A DNA stretch of 64,000 nucleotides from Nitrosomonadales bacterium (GCA_016199835.1 JACQFX010000051.1:1-64000), one strand, 5' to 3'; shown: positions 27,107-37,759, numbered from the stretch's first letter. Notes: generated from the sequence alone by a model not told the origin. Program-made: numbers and translations.

Positions 27107-30100
27107 TTAGCTGCTGGATTTCTCCTGGCGTGCGGCAATAATCGCGGCGATGTGTTGCAGCAATTCTTCTTCCTGATAAGGCTTGCCCAGATAAGCGCTG
27201 ACGCCAAGCTCACGTGCGTAGTTGCGGTGCTTCTCAGCCGTGCGCGAGGTAATGATGATGATGGGAAGCTCACTGCTCCTGGGATTCTGGCGCAGATGCT
27301 TGGTCAATTCAAAACCATCCATGCGCGGCATCTCGATATCCAGCAGCATCACGTCCGGACTGATCTCGTCGAGTTGCTCCAGTGCATCCACACCATCACT
27401 GGCCGTTGCGACCTGGTATCCGGAGCGCGCCAGCAAACGGCTGGTGATCTTGCGCACGGTCAGCGAATCGTCTACCACCATTACCAAGGGTTGCCTGCGC
27501 AACTTTTCCGGCACGGCTTTTCTGACCGCTGACGGCGCAGCCGCGATACGCTGCGCCAATTGCGCCGGATTCAGGATCAGCACCACCGCGCCGTTACCCA
27601 GCACAGTTGCACCGGCTATGCCGGGCATGCGCGCCAGTTGCGGGCCTATGTTCTTTACCACGGCCTCCTTGTTGCCGAGCAGCTCATCGACATGCAAGGC
27701 AACGCGCTGCTCGCCGCTACGCAATAACAACACTGGATTGCGTAATTGATTCTCGGCGACACGCCCCATATCGCCCAGCAGATGCGGCAGGTAGTGCAGC
27801 GGATAAGCATTGCCCTGCCATACGGTCTTCCGCTCGCCATATATTGCGGCCAATTCCGATGGTTTGACCTGCTGCACCTGTTCGACCATGGTCGATGGGA
27901 GGGCGTAAATCGAATCGCCCGCACGCACCATCAGGACTTGCGTGACCGCCAGCGTGAGCGGCAAGTGGATAATGAAAGTCGTACCCTGCCCGCTCTTCGA
28001 GCTGACATCGATACGCCCGCCCAATGCAGCGATCTCGCTACGCACCACGTCCATGCCGATGCCGCGTCCCGCGATCTCCGTTATCTCGGTCGCAGTGGAA
28101 ATACCGGAGGTGAAAATAAGTTGTGCCAATTGTTCGTCGCTGGCCGCTTCGTCGGGTGCAAACAACCCTTGCGCAATCGCTTTCTCGCGCAGCTTTGCGA
28201 AATTCAAACCAGCACCATCATCGCTGCATTCGAACACGACTTCGTTGCTCTCCTGCCGCAAGCTCAGGCGAATTTCGCCGACAGGATCCTTGCCGCCCTG
28301 TATACGCAACAGCTCGCTTTCCAAGCCGTGCGCAATGGCATTGCGCAGCAAATGCTCGAATGGCGCAGCCATTCTTTCCAACACGCTACGATCCAGTTCA
28401 ATCCCGGTGCCAGACAACTCAAGGTTGGTGCGCTTATCCAGCTCCTTGCCGGTTTGCCGCACGACTCGATACAGGCGTTCACTGATGCTGGCAAACGGCA
28501 CCATGCGTACATTCATCAAGCCTTGCTGCAACTCGCGATTAAGCCGGGCTTGTGCCGACATTGCCGCGACGGTTTCGTCGATATTCCGCAATAGCGACTG
28601 CTGTACGGTCTGCACGTCATGCACGCTCTCATTCATGAAGCGCGTCAATTCCTGCAAACGTGTAAAGCGGTCGAACTCGAGCGGATCAAAATGTTCGGCA
28701 TCGTCTTTCAGCAACAGGACGCGCGCCTGCATCTGGCTCTCGGCCTGAATCTCCACCTCGCGCAACTGACTGCGCAAGCGCGCCACGCTGCCTGTCAGTT
28801 CCAGCAGGCCGTCCTTGAAGGCGCTAATTTCCGTTTCCATGCGCGAGCGCGCCACACTGATTTCGCCGGCCTCGTTCACCAGCCTGTCCACCACGTCAGA
28901 ACGCACGCGCAGCATATTGGCGAGCAGCGCACGTTCCACGCCGGCCTCCAATGTGCCGCGCTCGGCCTTGGGCTCAATAGCGATATGATCTTCTGCGCGT
29001 CTGCCGAATCCGGAGCCGGCGGCTTTTTCCTCTTTGAATTTTCCGCTGCGGAATTCTTCAAGCAAAATGCTGATGCGATCGAAATCGCTTTCCAGTCCAT
29101 CCCAATATCCGGCCTGATCACGCATCTTCGCGGCGGCGATCACGCGGTCTTCCATCTCATGCGCGATCTCACCGATACGCATCGCACCCGCCATGCGCGC
29201 GCTACCCTTGAAGGTATGCAGCCAGCGTTTCAGCAAATCGGGCTGCTCTGCGTCCTGCGGGCTTTCACGCCAGGCACGCAATCCGGCGCCGATCTTCGGC
29301 CCCAGCTCCTCGGCTTCCACCAGGAAGATCGGCAGCAACTGTTCATCCACATCATCGTGAACTTGCAGCTTCACTGTCCTGGCCGGCACCCCGGATTTGA
29401 TTGTTTCGTCCGGCGCGGACTGCCGCGACAGCGACGGCTGCACCTCGGCCTCCTGAGCTGGCACAATCTCCTCTTGTGGCTCGGCCTGCCCGGCAAGCAA
29501 CGGCTCCACTACCTCATCGCGAGCCTGCAACTGCACCGCAGTGTCGGGTGCCTCGGGCTCCATGCTTTCGACTGACGCGAGCGGCTGATCGCGTGGCACC
29601 AGTTCATCCGGCACTTGAGACGGCGCAAGCTCCTCGCACAACTTATCCTTGTCTGCGAATAGCTGATCGACAAGTTCGCCATGCGGCGATGGCATCCTGC
29701 GTTCACAAACATCCCGGACCATATTTTGCAGGGCGGCGATGGTCTGCAACAGTATCTGCGACTGTTGGTCGCTCAGCGTGAAAGCTTGTTCCATGCGCGC
29801 CTGCAACCAGTTTTCCAGAGCATGGGCCAGGCTAGCCACAGCGGTAAATCCCATGTTTCGGGACACGCCCGCCAGAGTGTGCGCGGCACGCATGAAATCG
29901 TATTGGATTGCCGGCGGTTGAGCCAGGCTCATCACCACGAACTGTTCATACAAAGCCTGCGCGTTCTGCCTGGCCTCTTCGCTGGATATCTTGAACAAGA
30001 CCGGATTAAGCGTAATTTCCCCGATCACCACTTGTTCCGGCTCGACAACCAGCGGCGACTCGACCGCTTGCGGCTCCGGCATTTCTGCCGCTTGCACATT

Positions 30101-32245
30101 CATCACAGGGTTGATGCCTTGCTCGACTTGCTGCGCCATCGCCACCAGATCGTCGGCTTCGATATGCAGATTACTCCGGTTCTTGAGCGTCTCGACCCAG
30201 CCTGCGAAAGTTTGCGTGGCCTGGTGTATAAATTGCAATAGCTCCTGCGTGGCCGGTTTGTTGTCACGCAGCCATTTATTCAAGGCGCGCTCGATTGCCC
30301 AGGCCACTTCGCCGAGGTCGCCCAAGCCGACCATACGCCCGCTGCCCTTGAGCGTATGAAACCCGCGCCTGATGGTCGACAAGGATTCCTGGGTGTCGTG
30401 TTGCAGCAGGCAAGAATCCAGATTGTCACGCATGACTCCAAGTGCTTCCTGCGCTTCTTCCAGAAACACTTCGAGCAGTTCCTGATCGTCGCTCGGCAGA
30501 CGCTGTGGCACGACCGCAGCAACGGGCTGCTCGACGGGCACCAGGGAAGGTGCCGCAACGGCTTGCCGCAATTTCGCCAGTTCTTCCAGCGATGCCAGCA
30601 ATGCCGTCACGTCGCCTTTTTGTGCGGGCACCAGATGATTCAGATAATTTTCAAGTGCGCCCACCGCCTCAGCCAGAGTCAGTTGTTCACCCGGCTCAGG
30701 CTGGATTTTCGACTGTTCGAAATAATTCACGCTGTCCTGAATGGAGACCAGCAATTGCTCCGCCTGCTCCAATGACAGGAAGCGCAAGCCTCCGCGTATC
30801 TGCACCAGGTTCCGTTGCAGATTGTTGAATTCATCGCGCTTCGACGCATCGTTAAAGGAAACGCTCAGCTCCTGCTTGATCTGCCGCAGGTTAACCAATA
30901 TCGCCTTGACCAGCGGGATCGTCACCGCCTCTTGCTGCAACTGGCAATGCAAACCGACCAGCCGCGCCAATTGCGCCTGATCCTCCGGGCGTTGCCCTAG
31001 TGCTGCCAGCATGCGTTCGGACAGGATGAGCACTTGCTCCTGAAAGCCGTCATTCAATTTGCTGTAATGCTCTATGCCGTTGCCCAGCAGCAACAACGCC
31101 ATGGCCATATCCATGGCGATCAGGCGCATCTGCTCCGGCGTGCTTGCCTGCAATGCAACAGCCTGGATCCGTCTGGTCAATGGCTGCAGGGTATTGCGGT
31201 CGAGTTTCTCGCTTTGCAGCACCAGGTTCTGGACGGCCTCAGCAAATCTCGCGCGCGCCGCTGCATCGCCATGTGCGCATTCTTCCCAATTTTCTTCGGC
31301 TATGCGGAATGGGTCATGCATGACGCCCAATAAGCGCGCCACCTCGGCCGTCGGCAATCTGGAAAGCTCGGGTAAATATTTTTCCAGCGCATAAAGCTGT
31401 TTGATCTGGTCCACACGGTCGCTCACGCTACGGCTGCTCCCGATCAGGAACAGCATCTCGTTCATGAGCGGCTGGACATCCGCCGCATTACCCTCGGTAG
31501 CCGCATGCATCTGTCTATCAATACGTACGAATAATTTGCGCACGTCCGCTTCCGCAGGCAACCCATCCAGCCTAACGCAATCGAGCAAACCGCTGGCCAC
31601 CCACCAGAACGCCCGGCTATTGTCTTGCGGCATGCCCGTCAGCACCTTGTCGATGGCATGTTGCATCGCTTGCAATGCATCATGAACCTCGTTCTGGCGC
31701 AAATAGCGCATCAAGCCCTGCTGATACTGGCTACGCGCAGACTTGATGCGGACAGCCGCATTGTCTTGCCGGGCAACACTCAACACGCTATCTGGCAGGT
31801 ATACGGCAAGGTTGGGGAAAAACAGATCCAGCCTGGATGACATCGCCAATCCGCGCAGTTGCTGCAACTCCTGATACTGCGGGAACAAATGCAATGTGAC
31901 ATTATTCGCGCCACGCGTCAGCCCATCGAGATATTGTGCCAATCGGGACAAGGCGCGACGCAATATGTCTCCGTGCAATGCTGAAATCATGGCCGGATTC
32001 GCAAGCAATGCGTTCATGACAGTTTCCAGCTCGGCGCAAAATACCGCAACGCCATCCAGTCGCACCTTCTTTAACACGCCGCACAAACGCGGAAACTCGC
32101 TGCATATCGCTTCAAATGCGTGGGCATTGAGGGACGGTGCGGCCAGGTATTGCTCCAGGCGCATGCCCACATCGCCCAGCGCAGCATCCATGCGGGATTT
32201 CTCCACCGAAAGTCCCGCGAGATCGAATTGTGCGTGATCAACCAT
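27107..32245 (-). CDS. pilL: PilL/ChpA-type hybrid chemosensory kinase
   Basis: A 1712-aa CheA-like kinase controlling type IV pilus twitching. The first 600 residues are a FimL-like helical region. Three histidine-phosphotransfer sites are visible: FHTLKGSGRMVG (near 630), AHTLAGVSRN (near 788) and LHTFKGSARMAG (near 1010). Then come the dimer/HATPase core (EHLLRNAIAHGLE near 1300; GRGIGMDVV), a CheW-like domain (about 1430-1560) and a C-terminal receiver (LLDIEMPRMDGF near 1633). It is the last gene of pilGHIJL and is shorter than Pseudomonas ChpA. Confidence 0.95.
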   Translation of the reverse strand: MVDHAQFDLAGLSVEKSRMDAALGDVGMRLEQYLAAPSLNAHAFEAICSEFPRLCGVLKKVRLDGVAVFCAELETVMNALLANPAMISALHGDILRRALSRLAQYLDGLTRGANNVTLHLFPQYQELQQLRGLAMSSRLDLFFPNLAVYLPDSVLSVARQDNAAVRIKSARSQYQQGLMRYLRQNEVHDALQAMQHAIDKVLTGMPQDNSRAFWWVASGLLDCVRLDGLPAEADVRKLFVRIDRQMHAATEGNAADVQPLMNEMLFLIGSSRSVSDRVDQIKQLYALEKYLPELSRLPTAEVARLLGVMHDPFRIAEENWEECAHGDAAARARFAEAVQNLVLQSEKLDRNTLQPLTRRIQAVALQASTPEQMRLIAMDMAMALLLLGNGIEHYSKLNDGFQEQVLILSERMLAALGQRPEDQAQLARLVGLHCQLQQEAVTIPLVKAILVNLRQIKQELSVSFNDASKRDEFNNLQRNLVQIRGGLRFLSLEQAEQLLVSIQDSVNYFEQSKIQPEPGEQLTLAEAVGALENYLNHLVPAQKGDVTALLASLEELAKLRQAVAAPSLVPVEQPVAAVVPQRLPSDDQELLEVFLEEAQEALGVMRDNLDSCLLQHDTQESLSTIRRGFHTLKGSGRMVGLGDLGEVAWAIERALNKWLRDNKPATQELLQFIHQATQTFAGWVETLKNRSNLHIEADDLVAMAQQVEQGINPVMNVQAAEMPEPQAVESPLVVEPEQVVIGEITLNPVLFKISSEEARQNAQALYEQFVVMSLAQPPAIQYDFMRAAHTLAGVSRNMGFTAVASLAHALENWLQARMEQAFTLSDQQSQILLQTIAALQNMVRDVCERRMPSPHGELVDQLFADKDKLCEELAPSQVPDELVPRDQPLASVESMEPEAPDTAVQLQARDEVVEPLLAGQAEPQEEIVPAQEAEVQPSLSRQSAPDETIKSGVPARTVKLQVHDDVDEQLLPIFLVEAEELGPKIGAGLRAWRESPQDAEQPDLLKRWLHTFKGSARMAGAMRIGEIAHEMEDRVIAAAKMRDQAGYWDGLESDFDRISILLEEFRSGKFKEEKAAGSGFGRRAEDHIAIEPKAERGTLEAGVERALLANMLRVRSDVVDRLVNEAGEISVARSRMETEISAFKDGLLELTGSVARLRSQLREVEIQAESQMQARVLLLKDDAEHFDPLEFDRFTRLQELTRFMNESVHDVQTVQQSLLRNIDETVAAMSAQARLNRELQQGLMNVRMVPFASISERLYRVVRQTGKELDKRTNLELSGTGIELDRSVLERMAAPFEHLLRNAIAHGLESELLRIQGGKDPVGEIRLSLRQESNEVVFECSDDGAGLNFAKLREKAIAQGLFAPDEAASDEQLAQLIFTSGISTATEITEIAGRGIGMDVVRSEIAALGGRIDVSSKSGQGTTFIIHLPLTLAVTQVLMVRAGDSIYALPSTMVEQVQQVKPSELAAIYGERKTVWQGNAYPLHYLPHLLGDMGRVAENQLRNPVLLLRSGEQRVALHVDELLGNKEAVVKNIGPQLARMPGIAGATVLGNGAVVLILNPAQLAQRIAAAPSAVRKAVPEKLRRQPLVMVVDDSLTVRKITSRLLARSGYQVATASDGVDALEQLDEISPDVMLLDIEMPRMDGFELTKHLRQNPRSSELPIIIITSRTAEKHRNYARELGVSAYLGKPYQEEELLQHIAAIIAARQEKSSS

Positions 32246-32265
32246 GTTCTTGCCGTCTCAGTCGT

Positions 32266-34302
32266 CTACAGCTTGAAGCCCGCCACCGACCCCTTCAGGC
32301 CAGAGACAATATCGGTCAACTGTGCCACAGAACCCACCGCCTGGCGCGAGCCCTCCGTGGTCTGCTCGGTGATCTTCAGTATGCCTTGCATCGCAGTCGC
32401 CACCTCGTCCGACATGTCGGTTTGCATTTGGGTGGACACGGAAATACTGTTGATCAGGGCCGCCAGTTCATTTGACACTTCACCGATTTCCTTGAGCGAC
32501 TGTCCCGCCGTATCAGACAGCTTGGCACCTTCCACCACACCCAATGTGCTCTTTTCCATCGCCGCCACCGCGTCATGCGTATCGCTTTGAATGGTTTTGA
32601 CCAGCGCACTGATCTTCTTGGTCGCTTCGCCGGAACGCTCCGCCAGACGTTGCACTTCTTCCGCAACCACCGAAAAGCCGCGCCCCGCTTCACCGGCCGA
32701 TACGGCTTGGATCGCCGCGTTCAGCGCCAGCACGTTGGTCTGTTCGGTAATATCGGAAATCAGGTCCACGATCTCGCCGATCTCCTGCGAACTTTCACCG
32801 AGCCGCTTGATGCGCTTTGATGTTTCCTGGATCTGCTCGCGTATGCCGTCCATGCCGCTGATGGTATTGCGCACCGCCTGCGCACCCTGATGGGTCGTTT
32901 CCAATGTATGCCTGCCCACTGCGGCAGCCTTGCTCGCGGCAGCATCGACTTCGCGTATCGACCTGGACATCAAGTGCACCGACTCTCCAGCCTCATTGAT
33001 TTCGCGCGCCTGCTTTTGCGCCGCCTCCAGCAAATTGTTGGAAATATTTTCGGCCTTGCCAGTCGCGTCCCGCATCTGCTCCGCTGCTGCCACGATGCGG
33101 CTCACCAGTTTTTGCAGCTCCTCGGTGGTGCTATTCACCGAATCGGCGATCGCGCCGGTGATGTCTTCCGTCACCGTCGCACGCACCCTCAAATCGCCAT
33201 CGGCCAGATCGCCCAACTCGTTCATCAAACGCAAGATCGCGTCCTGGGTTTTCTTGTTGGCACGCTCGGATTGTTCCGCACGCTTGCGCGCATCCACCAG
33301 ATAGGCCTGCGCCAGCAGCGCCATGAATGCCAGCAGCAACGCCCCGGAAACCAGCAGCGCATAAACCGTCCAGCGTCCCTTCAGCGAGTCTTGTACCGCC
33401 TTGTTCAGCTCTTGCGAACCGACCAGGAACGGCCCGTGTTTGGTACCACTCACGCTGTCGAAATATTTGCCTGCGCCCTGTTTCGCGGCGAACAGGCTTT
33501 GCTGCGCAGCAATGATCGTCTTGATGGTGTCTCGATAGCCGTTGAATTGGCCGGTCAGTTTTGACGCTGTGGGATTAGACTGATCCAGCCCCGTCAGCAA
33601 GGCTTCCGCGCTTTGCACTTGCATAGCCAGCTTGCTGAACTGCTCAGGGGCTGCCGTACCCGTCACGAAAGCACCCGACAAAGCATTGACGTCCACATTA
33701 AGGTCAGCCAGCAATTGCCCCAACCTGTTTGCCTTATCGCCATTCCAGCCGGGCAGCGACAGTTGCCCGGCTTCATTGCGCAACTGCGGCAGCAGATCTT
33801 TCCCTGCCTCTACGGCTTGCTTGATCGCCAGCACGCCGGCGCGGGCCGACTCGACGTCCTTGATGTAGCCCAGGGACTGGGCCGATACCGGCTTCAGTTT
33901 TTCCAGGGCAAGGCGCGCTTCACCGCCCACGGGCGGGGCCGTGCCATCGCCTTTGTCCAGTGCCAGCAAAATCTGGTCGACTTCGCCCCGCGCTTTGGGC
34001 AAGCCATCGAGAGCGGTTTGTTTTCCTTGCAGCGAGAAATCGGCATCCTTGGCCACACGCTGGGTCAACATCACAAGCGTGCTCGACAATTCGGTATAGT
34101 GTTCGCCATTCGATGTAGTCTGGAAATCCCGCACGGCCGAGCCGATGGCGGCCAACAAGCTGATCAGTATCCCCAAGCCCAGCAATCGCAGTTGCTGGTT
34201 GAACGACAAGCCACCTATGAACGGCACGGTGCCAGCGCCGATTCCAACCCCATCGGGCTGATTGGTGTTTGAAGCTACGGGCAGTTTAAGTGTAAATGCC
34301 AT
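32266..34302 (-). CDS. pilJ: Twitching-motility methyl-accepting chemotaxis protein
   Basis: A 678-aa membrane receptor. A transmembrane helix near residues 30-55 and another near 335-355 ([20 protein letters not shown]) flank a large periplasmic domain. A HAMP-like linker leads to the cytoplasmic signalling hairpin ([18 protein letters not shown]). PilJ feeds surface or pilus signals to PilL. ATG at 34302 is 8 bases after GGAGAGGG; the in-frame ATG 18 bases earlier overlaps that site and is rejected. Confidence 0.95.
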   Translation of the reverse strand: MAFTLKLPVASNTNQPDGVGIGAGTVPFIGGLSFNQQLRLLGLGILISLLAAIGSAVRDFQTTSNGEHYTELSSTLVMLTQRVAKDADFSLQGKQTALDGLPKARGEVDQILLALDKGDGTAPPVGGEARLALEKLKPVSAQSLGYIKDVESARAGVLAIKQAVEAGKDLLPQLRNEAGQLSLPGWNGDKANRLGQLLADLNVDVNALSGAFVTGTAAPEQFSKLAMQVQSAEALLTGLDQSNPTASKLTGQFNGYRDTIKTIIAAQQSLFAAKQGAGKYFDSVSGTKHGPFLVGSQELNKAVQDSLKGRWTVYALLVSGALLLAFMALLAQAYLVDARKRAEQSERANKKTQDAILRLMNELGDLADGDLRVRATVTEDITGAIADSVNSTTEELQKLVSRIVAAAEQMRDATGKAENISNNLLEAAQKQAREINEAGESVHLMSRSIREVDAAASKAAAVGRHTLETTHQGAQAVRNTISGMDGIREQIQETSKRIKRLGESSQEIGEIVDLISDITEQTNVLALNAAIQAVSAGEAGRGFSVVAEEVQRLAERSGEATKKISALVKTIQSDTHDAVAAMEKSTLGVVEGAKLSDTAGQSLKEIGEVSNELAALINSISVSTQMQTDMSDEVATAMQGILKITEQTTEGSRQAVGSVAQLTDIVSGLKGSVAGFKL

Positions 34303-34332
34303 GTTATTTTCCCTCTCCACATGGGTGGATTA

Positions 34333-34827
34333 TTAAATACCCACTTGTAAAAACTCAGTCCGATCCAGCAAGCCGACCACATCCAACTTACGCCATAAGG
34401 CACCTTGTCCATCGCGATACTCGATTTGCCCGTCGACATCGCTTTGCTGCCACGCCCGCACGTCGCGCAATCCAAGCACGCGATCCACCAGCAATGCGGC
34501 ATTGAAGGCGTGCCGCTCGGCGACCAGCAGCACGCGGTTGGCGATAGCGGCGACGGTCTCGCCCTTATGCTGGAACGCAGCCATGTCGGCAACGCAATAC
34601 AGATTCCCGCGAATGTTGGCCACGCCGCGAAACCACGGCTTGCTCAGCGGAACCGGAGTCAGCGGCGGCAAGGACAAGACCTCGCTGATATTCACCATAT
34701 CCACGAGCCAATATTGATCCGCGATTTGCACGCCCAGGGTGGAAATCTGATCGCCGGTGCGCCCCTGGGCGTGGATGCGATTACTTAAGTCCTGCTGGAA
34801 CTCGCGCAGATTGAGACGACTCGCCAT
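34333..34827 (-). CDS. pilI: CheW-like coupling protein
   Basis: A 164-aa CheW-domain protein linking PilJ to PilL, with a beta-barrel core including WFRGVANIRGNLYCVADM. It lies between pilH and pilJ in conserved order. Confidence 0.93.
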   Translation of the reverse strand: MASRLNLREFQQDLSNRIHAQGRTGDQISTLGVQIADQYWLVDMVNISEVLSLPPLTPVPLSKPWFRGVANIRGNLYCVADMAAFQHKGETVAAIANRVLLVAERHAFNAALLVDRVLGLRDVRAWQQSDVDGQIEYRDGQGALWRKLDVVGLLDRTEFLQVGI

Positions 34828-34842
34828 GGCTATACGTGCGCC

Positions 34843-35208
34843 TTATCCGAGAGCGGCTATCTTGCTCAACAATTCCGCAGCGACTATCGGCTTGACCACG
34901 TAATCCCTGGCGCCCTGGCGCAGCCCCCAGATCTTGTCGGTCTCCTGGTCTTTGGTAGTGCAGATCAGCACCGGGATATGCTGTGTTTCCGGGTCTTTGC
35001 AGATCACCCGTGTAGCCTGGAAACCATTCATCCCGGGCATCACCACATCCATGATGACCAGATCCGGCCTGGTCTGCTTGGCTTGAGTCACTCCGGCTTC
35101 TCCGTTCTCGGCATAAGCAATCTCATAGCCCTGCTTGCCCAAAGCCTCGCCGATGATATGGCGTTCGGTTGCCGAATCGTCCACAACCAGTATTTTTTTA
35201 ATAGCCAT
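34843..35208 (-). CDS. pilH: Response regulator PilH
   Basis: A 121-aa single receiver domain: ILVVDDSATERH, phospho-aspartate in VIMDVVMPGMNGF, lysine in YVVKPI. In Pseudomonas PilH acts on pilus retraction or as a phosphate sink. ATG at 35208, 7 bases after GAGGAG, is preferred. The open frame begins at 35223 and overlaps pilG. Confidence 0.94.
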   Translation of the reverse strand: MAIKKILVVDDSATERHIIGEALGKQGYEIAYAENGEAGVTQAKQTRPDLVIMDVVMPGMNGFQATRVICKDPETQHIPVLICTTKDQETDKIWGLRQGARDYVVKPIVAAELLSKIAALG

Positions 35209-35219
35209 GTTCATGCTCC

Positions 35220-35615
35220 TCATTGTTGTTGAGTATGTGTAATTACGGTTTCTATGAGATTTTTTTTGTTGAATGGCTTGATCAGATACTGGTTGGAACC
35301 CATCAGCTTCCCGCGTGCGCGGTCAAACAACGCATCCTTGCTGGTCAGCATGATCACCGGAATATTCCTGAAATCCGGATGGTTCTTTATCAGGGCGCAG
35401 GTCTGGAAACCATCCAGACGCGGCATCATCACATCCACAAAAATAATATCGGGGCGGGTATCGGCCACTTTGGACAGGCCATCAAAACCATCTTCGGCAA
35501 GCACAACCTGGCAGCCGGCCTGGGACAGAAATATCTCACCGCTGCGCCTGACAGTAATGCTGTCATCGATCAGCACGGCCTTCATCCCGGACAATGGTAA
35601 TTTCTCGCTCAACAC
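35220..35615 (-). CDS. pilG: Response regulator PilG
   Basis: A single receiver domain: VLIDDSITVRRSG, phospho-aspartate in IIFVDVMMPRLDGF, lysine in LIKPFNKK. PilG promotes pilus extension. The start is uncertain: GTG at 35615 or TTG at 35612 follow AGGGGGCGA closely, while ATG at 35585 has no good binding site. It is the first gene of the operon. Confidence 0.93.
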   Translation of the reverse strand: MLSEKLPLSGMKAVLIDDSITVRRSGEIFLSQAGCQVVLAEDGFDGLSKVADTRPDIIFVDVMMPRLDGFQTCALIKNHPDFRNIPVIMLTSKDALFDRARGKLMGSNQYLIKPFNKKNLIETVITHTQQQ

Positions 35616-35618
35616 TCG

Positions 35619-35976
35619 CCCCCTAATTATTCGACACGTTTTAATCCGGGACGAACAATACCAATAATCATCACCAAGACTTAAGCCCGTTCATCTGCCC
35701 GTATCAATAATGACCGGATGAGGGAAATCAGGAACGAATGGTCTAATTTTGCCGATAAACAGCAACACAATCTCCCCGTTATTCCACTCATCGCTTGCCT
35801 GCCGGATTCATATAATAGCCACACCCTACCCACCAGCTTTGTAAGACTCTTACCTACAAACACACCCGCCATTCTCGCTACAGAAGAATTAGCCATCATC
35901 TAATTTCCTTGTGGCGTCTCCCGCCGCAAAATGCAACTGTCGAATCAAACTTCAACTGTCAGCAAAGGGGATCGCG
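35619..35976. promoter_or_regulatory. Shared upstream region of pilG and flhD
   Basis: This 358-base gene-free stretch separates the divergent pilGHIJL and flhDC transcripts and must hold both promoters. It is AT-richer than its flanks. A dyad GTAAG-ACT-CTTAC lies at 35841-35853, nested in TTTGTA/TACAAA (35838-35860), on the flhD side. I could not fix -35/-10 boxes with confidence. Confidence 0.55.
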
Positions 35977-36282
35977 ATGAATGCCAAACAACTGCATGAA
36001 GAAATCAAGGAAACCAATCTCTCCTACATGGGACTGGTGCAGAAAATGATACGCACCGACAAAACGTCAGCGATGGCCAATCTGGGCGTGAGCGACGAAA
36101 TGGCCGACCTGGTTGCCGGACTGACTCCGGTACAACTGCTCAAGATGTCCAGCACCAACCTGATGCTGTGCAGCTTCCACTTCGATGAAAACCTGCTGTT
36201 CGACATGATCACCGACCACAAGATAAGCAAGATGAAATCCGCACGCACAACCAAACAGCCTGCCGTCGCGCTGGCAGCTTAA
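35977..36282 (+). CDS. flhD: Flagellar master regulator subunit FlhD
   Basis: A 101-aa FlhD. The stretch NLSYMGLVQKMIRTDKTSAM, then LGVSDEMADLVAGLTPVQLLKM and CSFHFDE, matches the enterobacterial protein. FlhD4C2 activates class II flagellar genes. AAGGGGAT precedes ATG at 35977. No flagellar structural gene lies in the window. Confidence 0.92.
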   Translation: MNAKQLHEEIKETNLSYMGLVQKMIRTDKTSAMANLGVSDEMADLVAGLTPVQLLKMSSTNLMLCSFHFDENLLFDMITDHKISKMKSARTTKQPAVALAA

Positions 36283-36308
36283 TAAAATAATCGTTGGGGA
36301 GACAGATC

Positions 36309-36851
36309 ATGCGCAATAAGAGTGTAGTGACCGAAGCCCGTGAAATTCAGATCGCAGTGGAACTGATCAATCTGGGCGCGCGCCTGCAAGTGTTGCAGGA
36401 AGAAACCTCCGTAAGCCGCGAGCGCCTGATCAAGCTGTACAAGGAAGTGAAAGGCGAATCGCCGGCCAAGGGCATGCTGCCTTATTCCACCGACTGGTTC
36501 ATGAGTTGGTTGCCGAACATCCATTCTTCCATGTTCATGGACATCTACCGCTTCCTGATTGTGCACACCGCCGCCAGCGGTATCGAAGCGCTGATCAAGA
36601 GTTATCGCCTGTATCTGGAACAAGTCGAGGTCTCGCAGGGCGAACCCGCGCTGAGCATCACCCGCGCATGGTTCCTGGTGCGTTTCTTTGACGCGAAAAT
36701 GCTGCAACTGACGGAATGCAGGGAATGCGGCGGACATTTCGTGGTGCATGCCAATGAGTTGTGCAAAAACTATGTATGCGGCATCTGCCGTCCACCCTCG
36801 CGCGCCGGCAAGACGCGGAAAGCCGCGCTGATGGACGCAATCGCTGCCTGA
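36309..36851 (+). CDS. flhC: Flagellar master regulator subunit FlhC
   Basis: A 180-aa FlhC. Four zinc-binding cysteines are at 137, 140, 157 and 160 (CREC, CGIC), the same positions as in E. coli FlhC, and the helical DNA-binding N-terminal part is present. GGGGAGA precedes ATG at 36309. It follows flhD by 26 bases. Confidence 0.93.
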   Translation: MRNKSVVTEAREIQIAVELINLGARLQVLQEETSVSRERLIKLYKEVKGESPAKGMLPYSTDWFMSWLPNIHSSMFMDIYRFLIVHTAASGIEALIKSYRLYLEQVEVSQGEPALSITRAWFLVRFFDAKMLQLTECRECGGHFVVHANELCKNYVCGICRPPSRAGKTRKAALMDAIAA

Positions 36852-36892
36852 CGAATCACACCGCATTGCCGACAGCATTGCGCTCCGCTTGG

Positions 36893-37759
36893 CTAATCCT
36901 GTTGTAATACGGCCTGACCGTTGGCATACGACTTATCCAGGCCTAATTGCGCCTCGACATCGCCCTGCGTCGCGGCCTGCCCGAACCAGTAAGCGACTCG
37001 CGTATCGTCACGCTCGACGCCCTCGCCTTTTTCATAAAGCACGGCCATATTAAATTGCGCATCGGCATTGCCCTGCGTGGCCGCCTTCTCAAACCAGTAG
37101 GCAGCCTGCTTGTAGTCCTGCGACACGCCCAGGCCGTTGGCGTAAAGATCGCCCAAGTTGAATTGCGCCAATATATTGCCTTGCGCTGCCGCCTTCTCAA
37201 ACCAATAAGCGGCTTTCTTGTAGTCCTGCCACACGCCCTCCTGGGCATTGGCATAAATATCAGCCAAACCAAATTGTGCATACACATCGCCCTGCGCCGC
37301 AGCCTTTTCAAACCAATAAGCAGCTTGCTTGTAGTCCTGCGGCACACCCTCGCCATTGCTGTACAGATTACCCGTCACGAGTTGCGCGTCTGCATTCCCC
37401 TGCGCCGCCACCTTCTCGAACCAGTAAGCAGCCTGTACATCATCCTGCTCTACACCATCACCATTCCGGTACATGGCTCCCAGCACAAACTGCGCTTTAG
37501 CGTACCCCTGCGCCGCAGCCTTCTCATACCAATATGCAGCTTGCGCCTTATCCTGTTCCACCCCTTTTCCTTCCATGTACAGCCCGCCCAGATAGTGCTG
37601 AGCAGTTGCATTCCCGGATCGGGCGGCTCTGGATAACGGAGCAACTGCCAGCGCATAATTCCTGCCCTCAATAAATCTGACGGCATCCTCATAATCGTCT
37701 GCCATAGCAGGCGGCACAAAAAATACCCAAAGAAAACCCAACACTGCCAAAAACCGCAT
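36893..37759 (-). CDS. Sel1-repeat protein, exported
   Basis: A 288-aa protein with a signal peptide (MRFLAVLGFLWVFFVPPAMA) followed by about seven 36-residue Sel1-like repeats of the form AAYWFEKAAAQGNADAQF. Such TPR-like solenoids mediate protein contacts, often in the periplasm. The repeats are similar at the DNA level too. ATG at 37759 directly follows AGGGGGGAG; longer frames are rejected. It converges with flhC. Confidence 0.88.
   Translation of the reverse strand: MRFLAVLGFLWVFFVPPAMADDYEDAVRFIEGRNYALAVAPLSRAARSGNATAQHYLGGLYMEGKGVEQDKAQAAYWYEKAAAQGYAKAQFVLGAMYRNGDGVEQDDVQAAYWFEKVAAQGNADAQLVTGNLYSNGEGVPQDYKQAAYWFEKAAAQGDVYAQFGLADIYANAQEGVWQDYKKAAYWFEKAAAQGNILAQFNLGDLYANGLGVSQDYKQAAYWFEKAATQGNADAQFNMAVLYEKGEGVERDDTRVAYWFGQAATQGDVEAQLGLDKSYANGQAVLQQD

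Noticed and set aside
36893-37759. Regularly spaced repeats as a CRISPR array
   Set aside because: The repeats are translated as Sel1 units of about 36 residues in a continuous frame and vary between copies.
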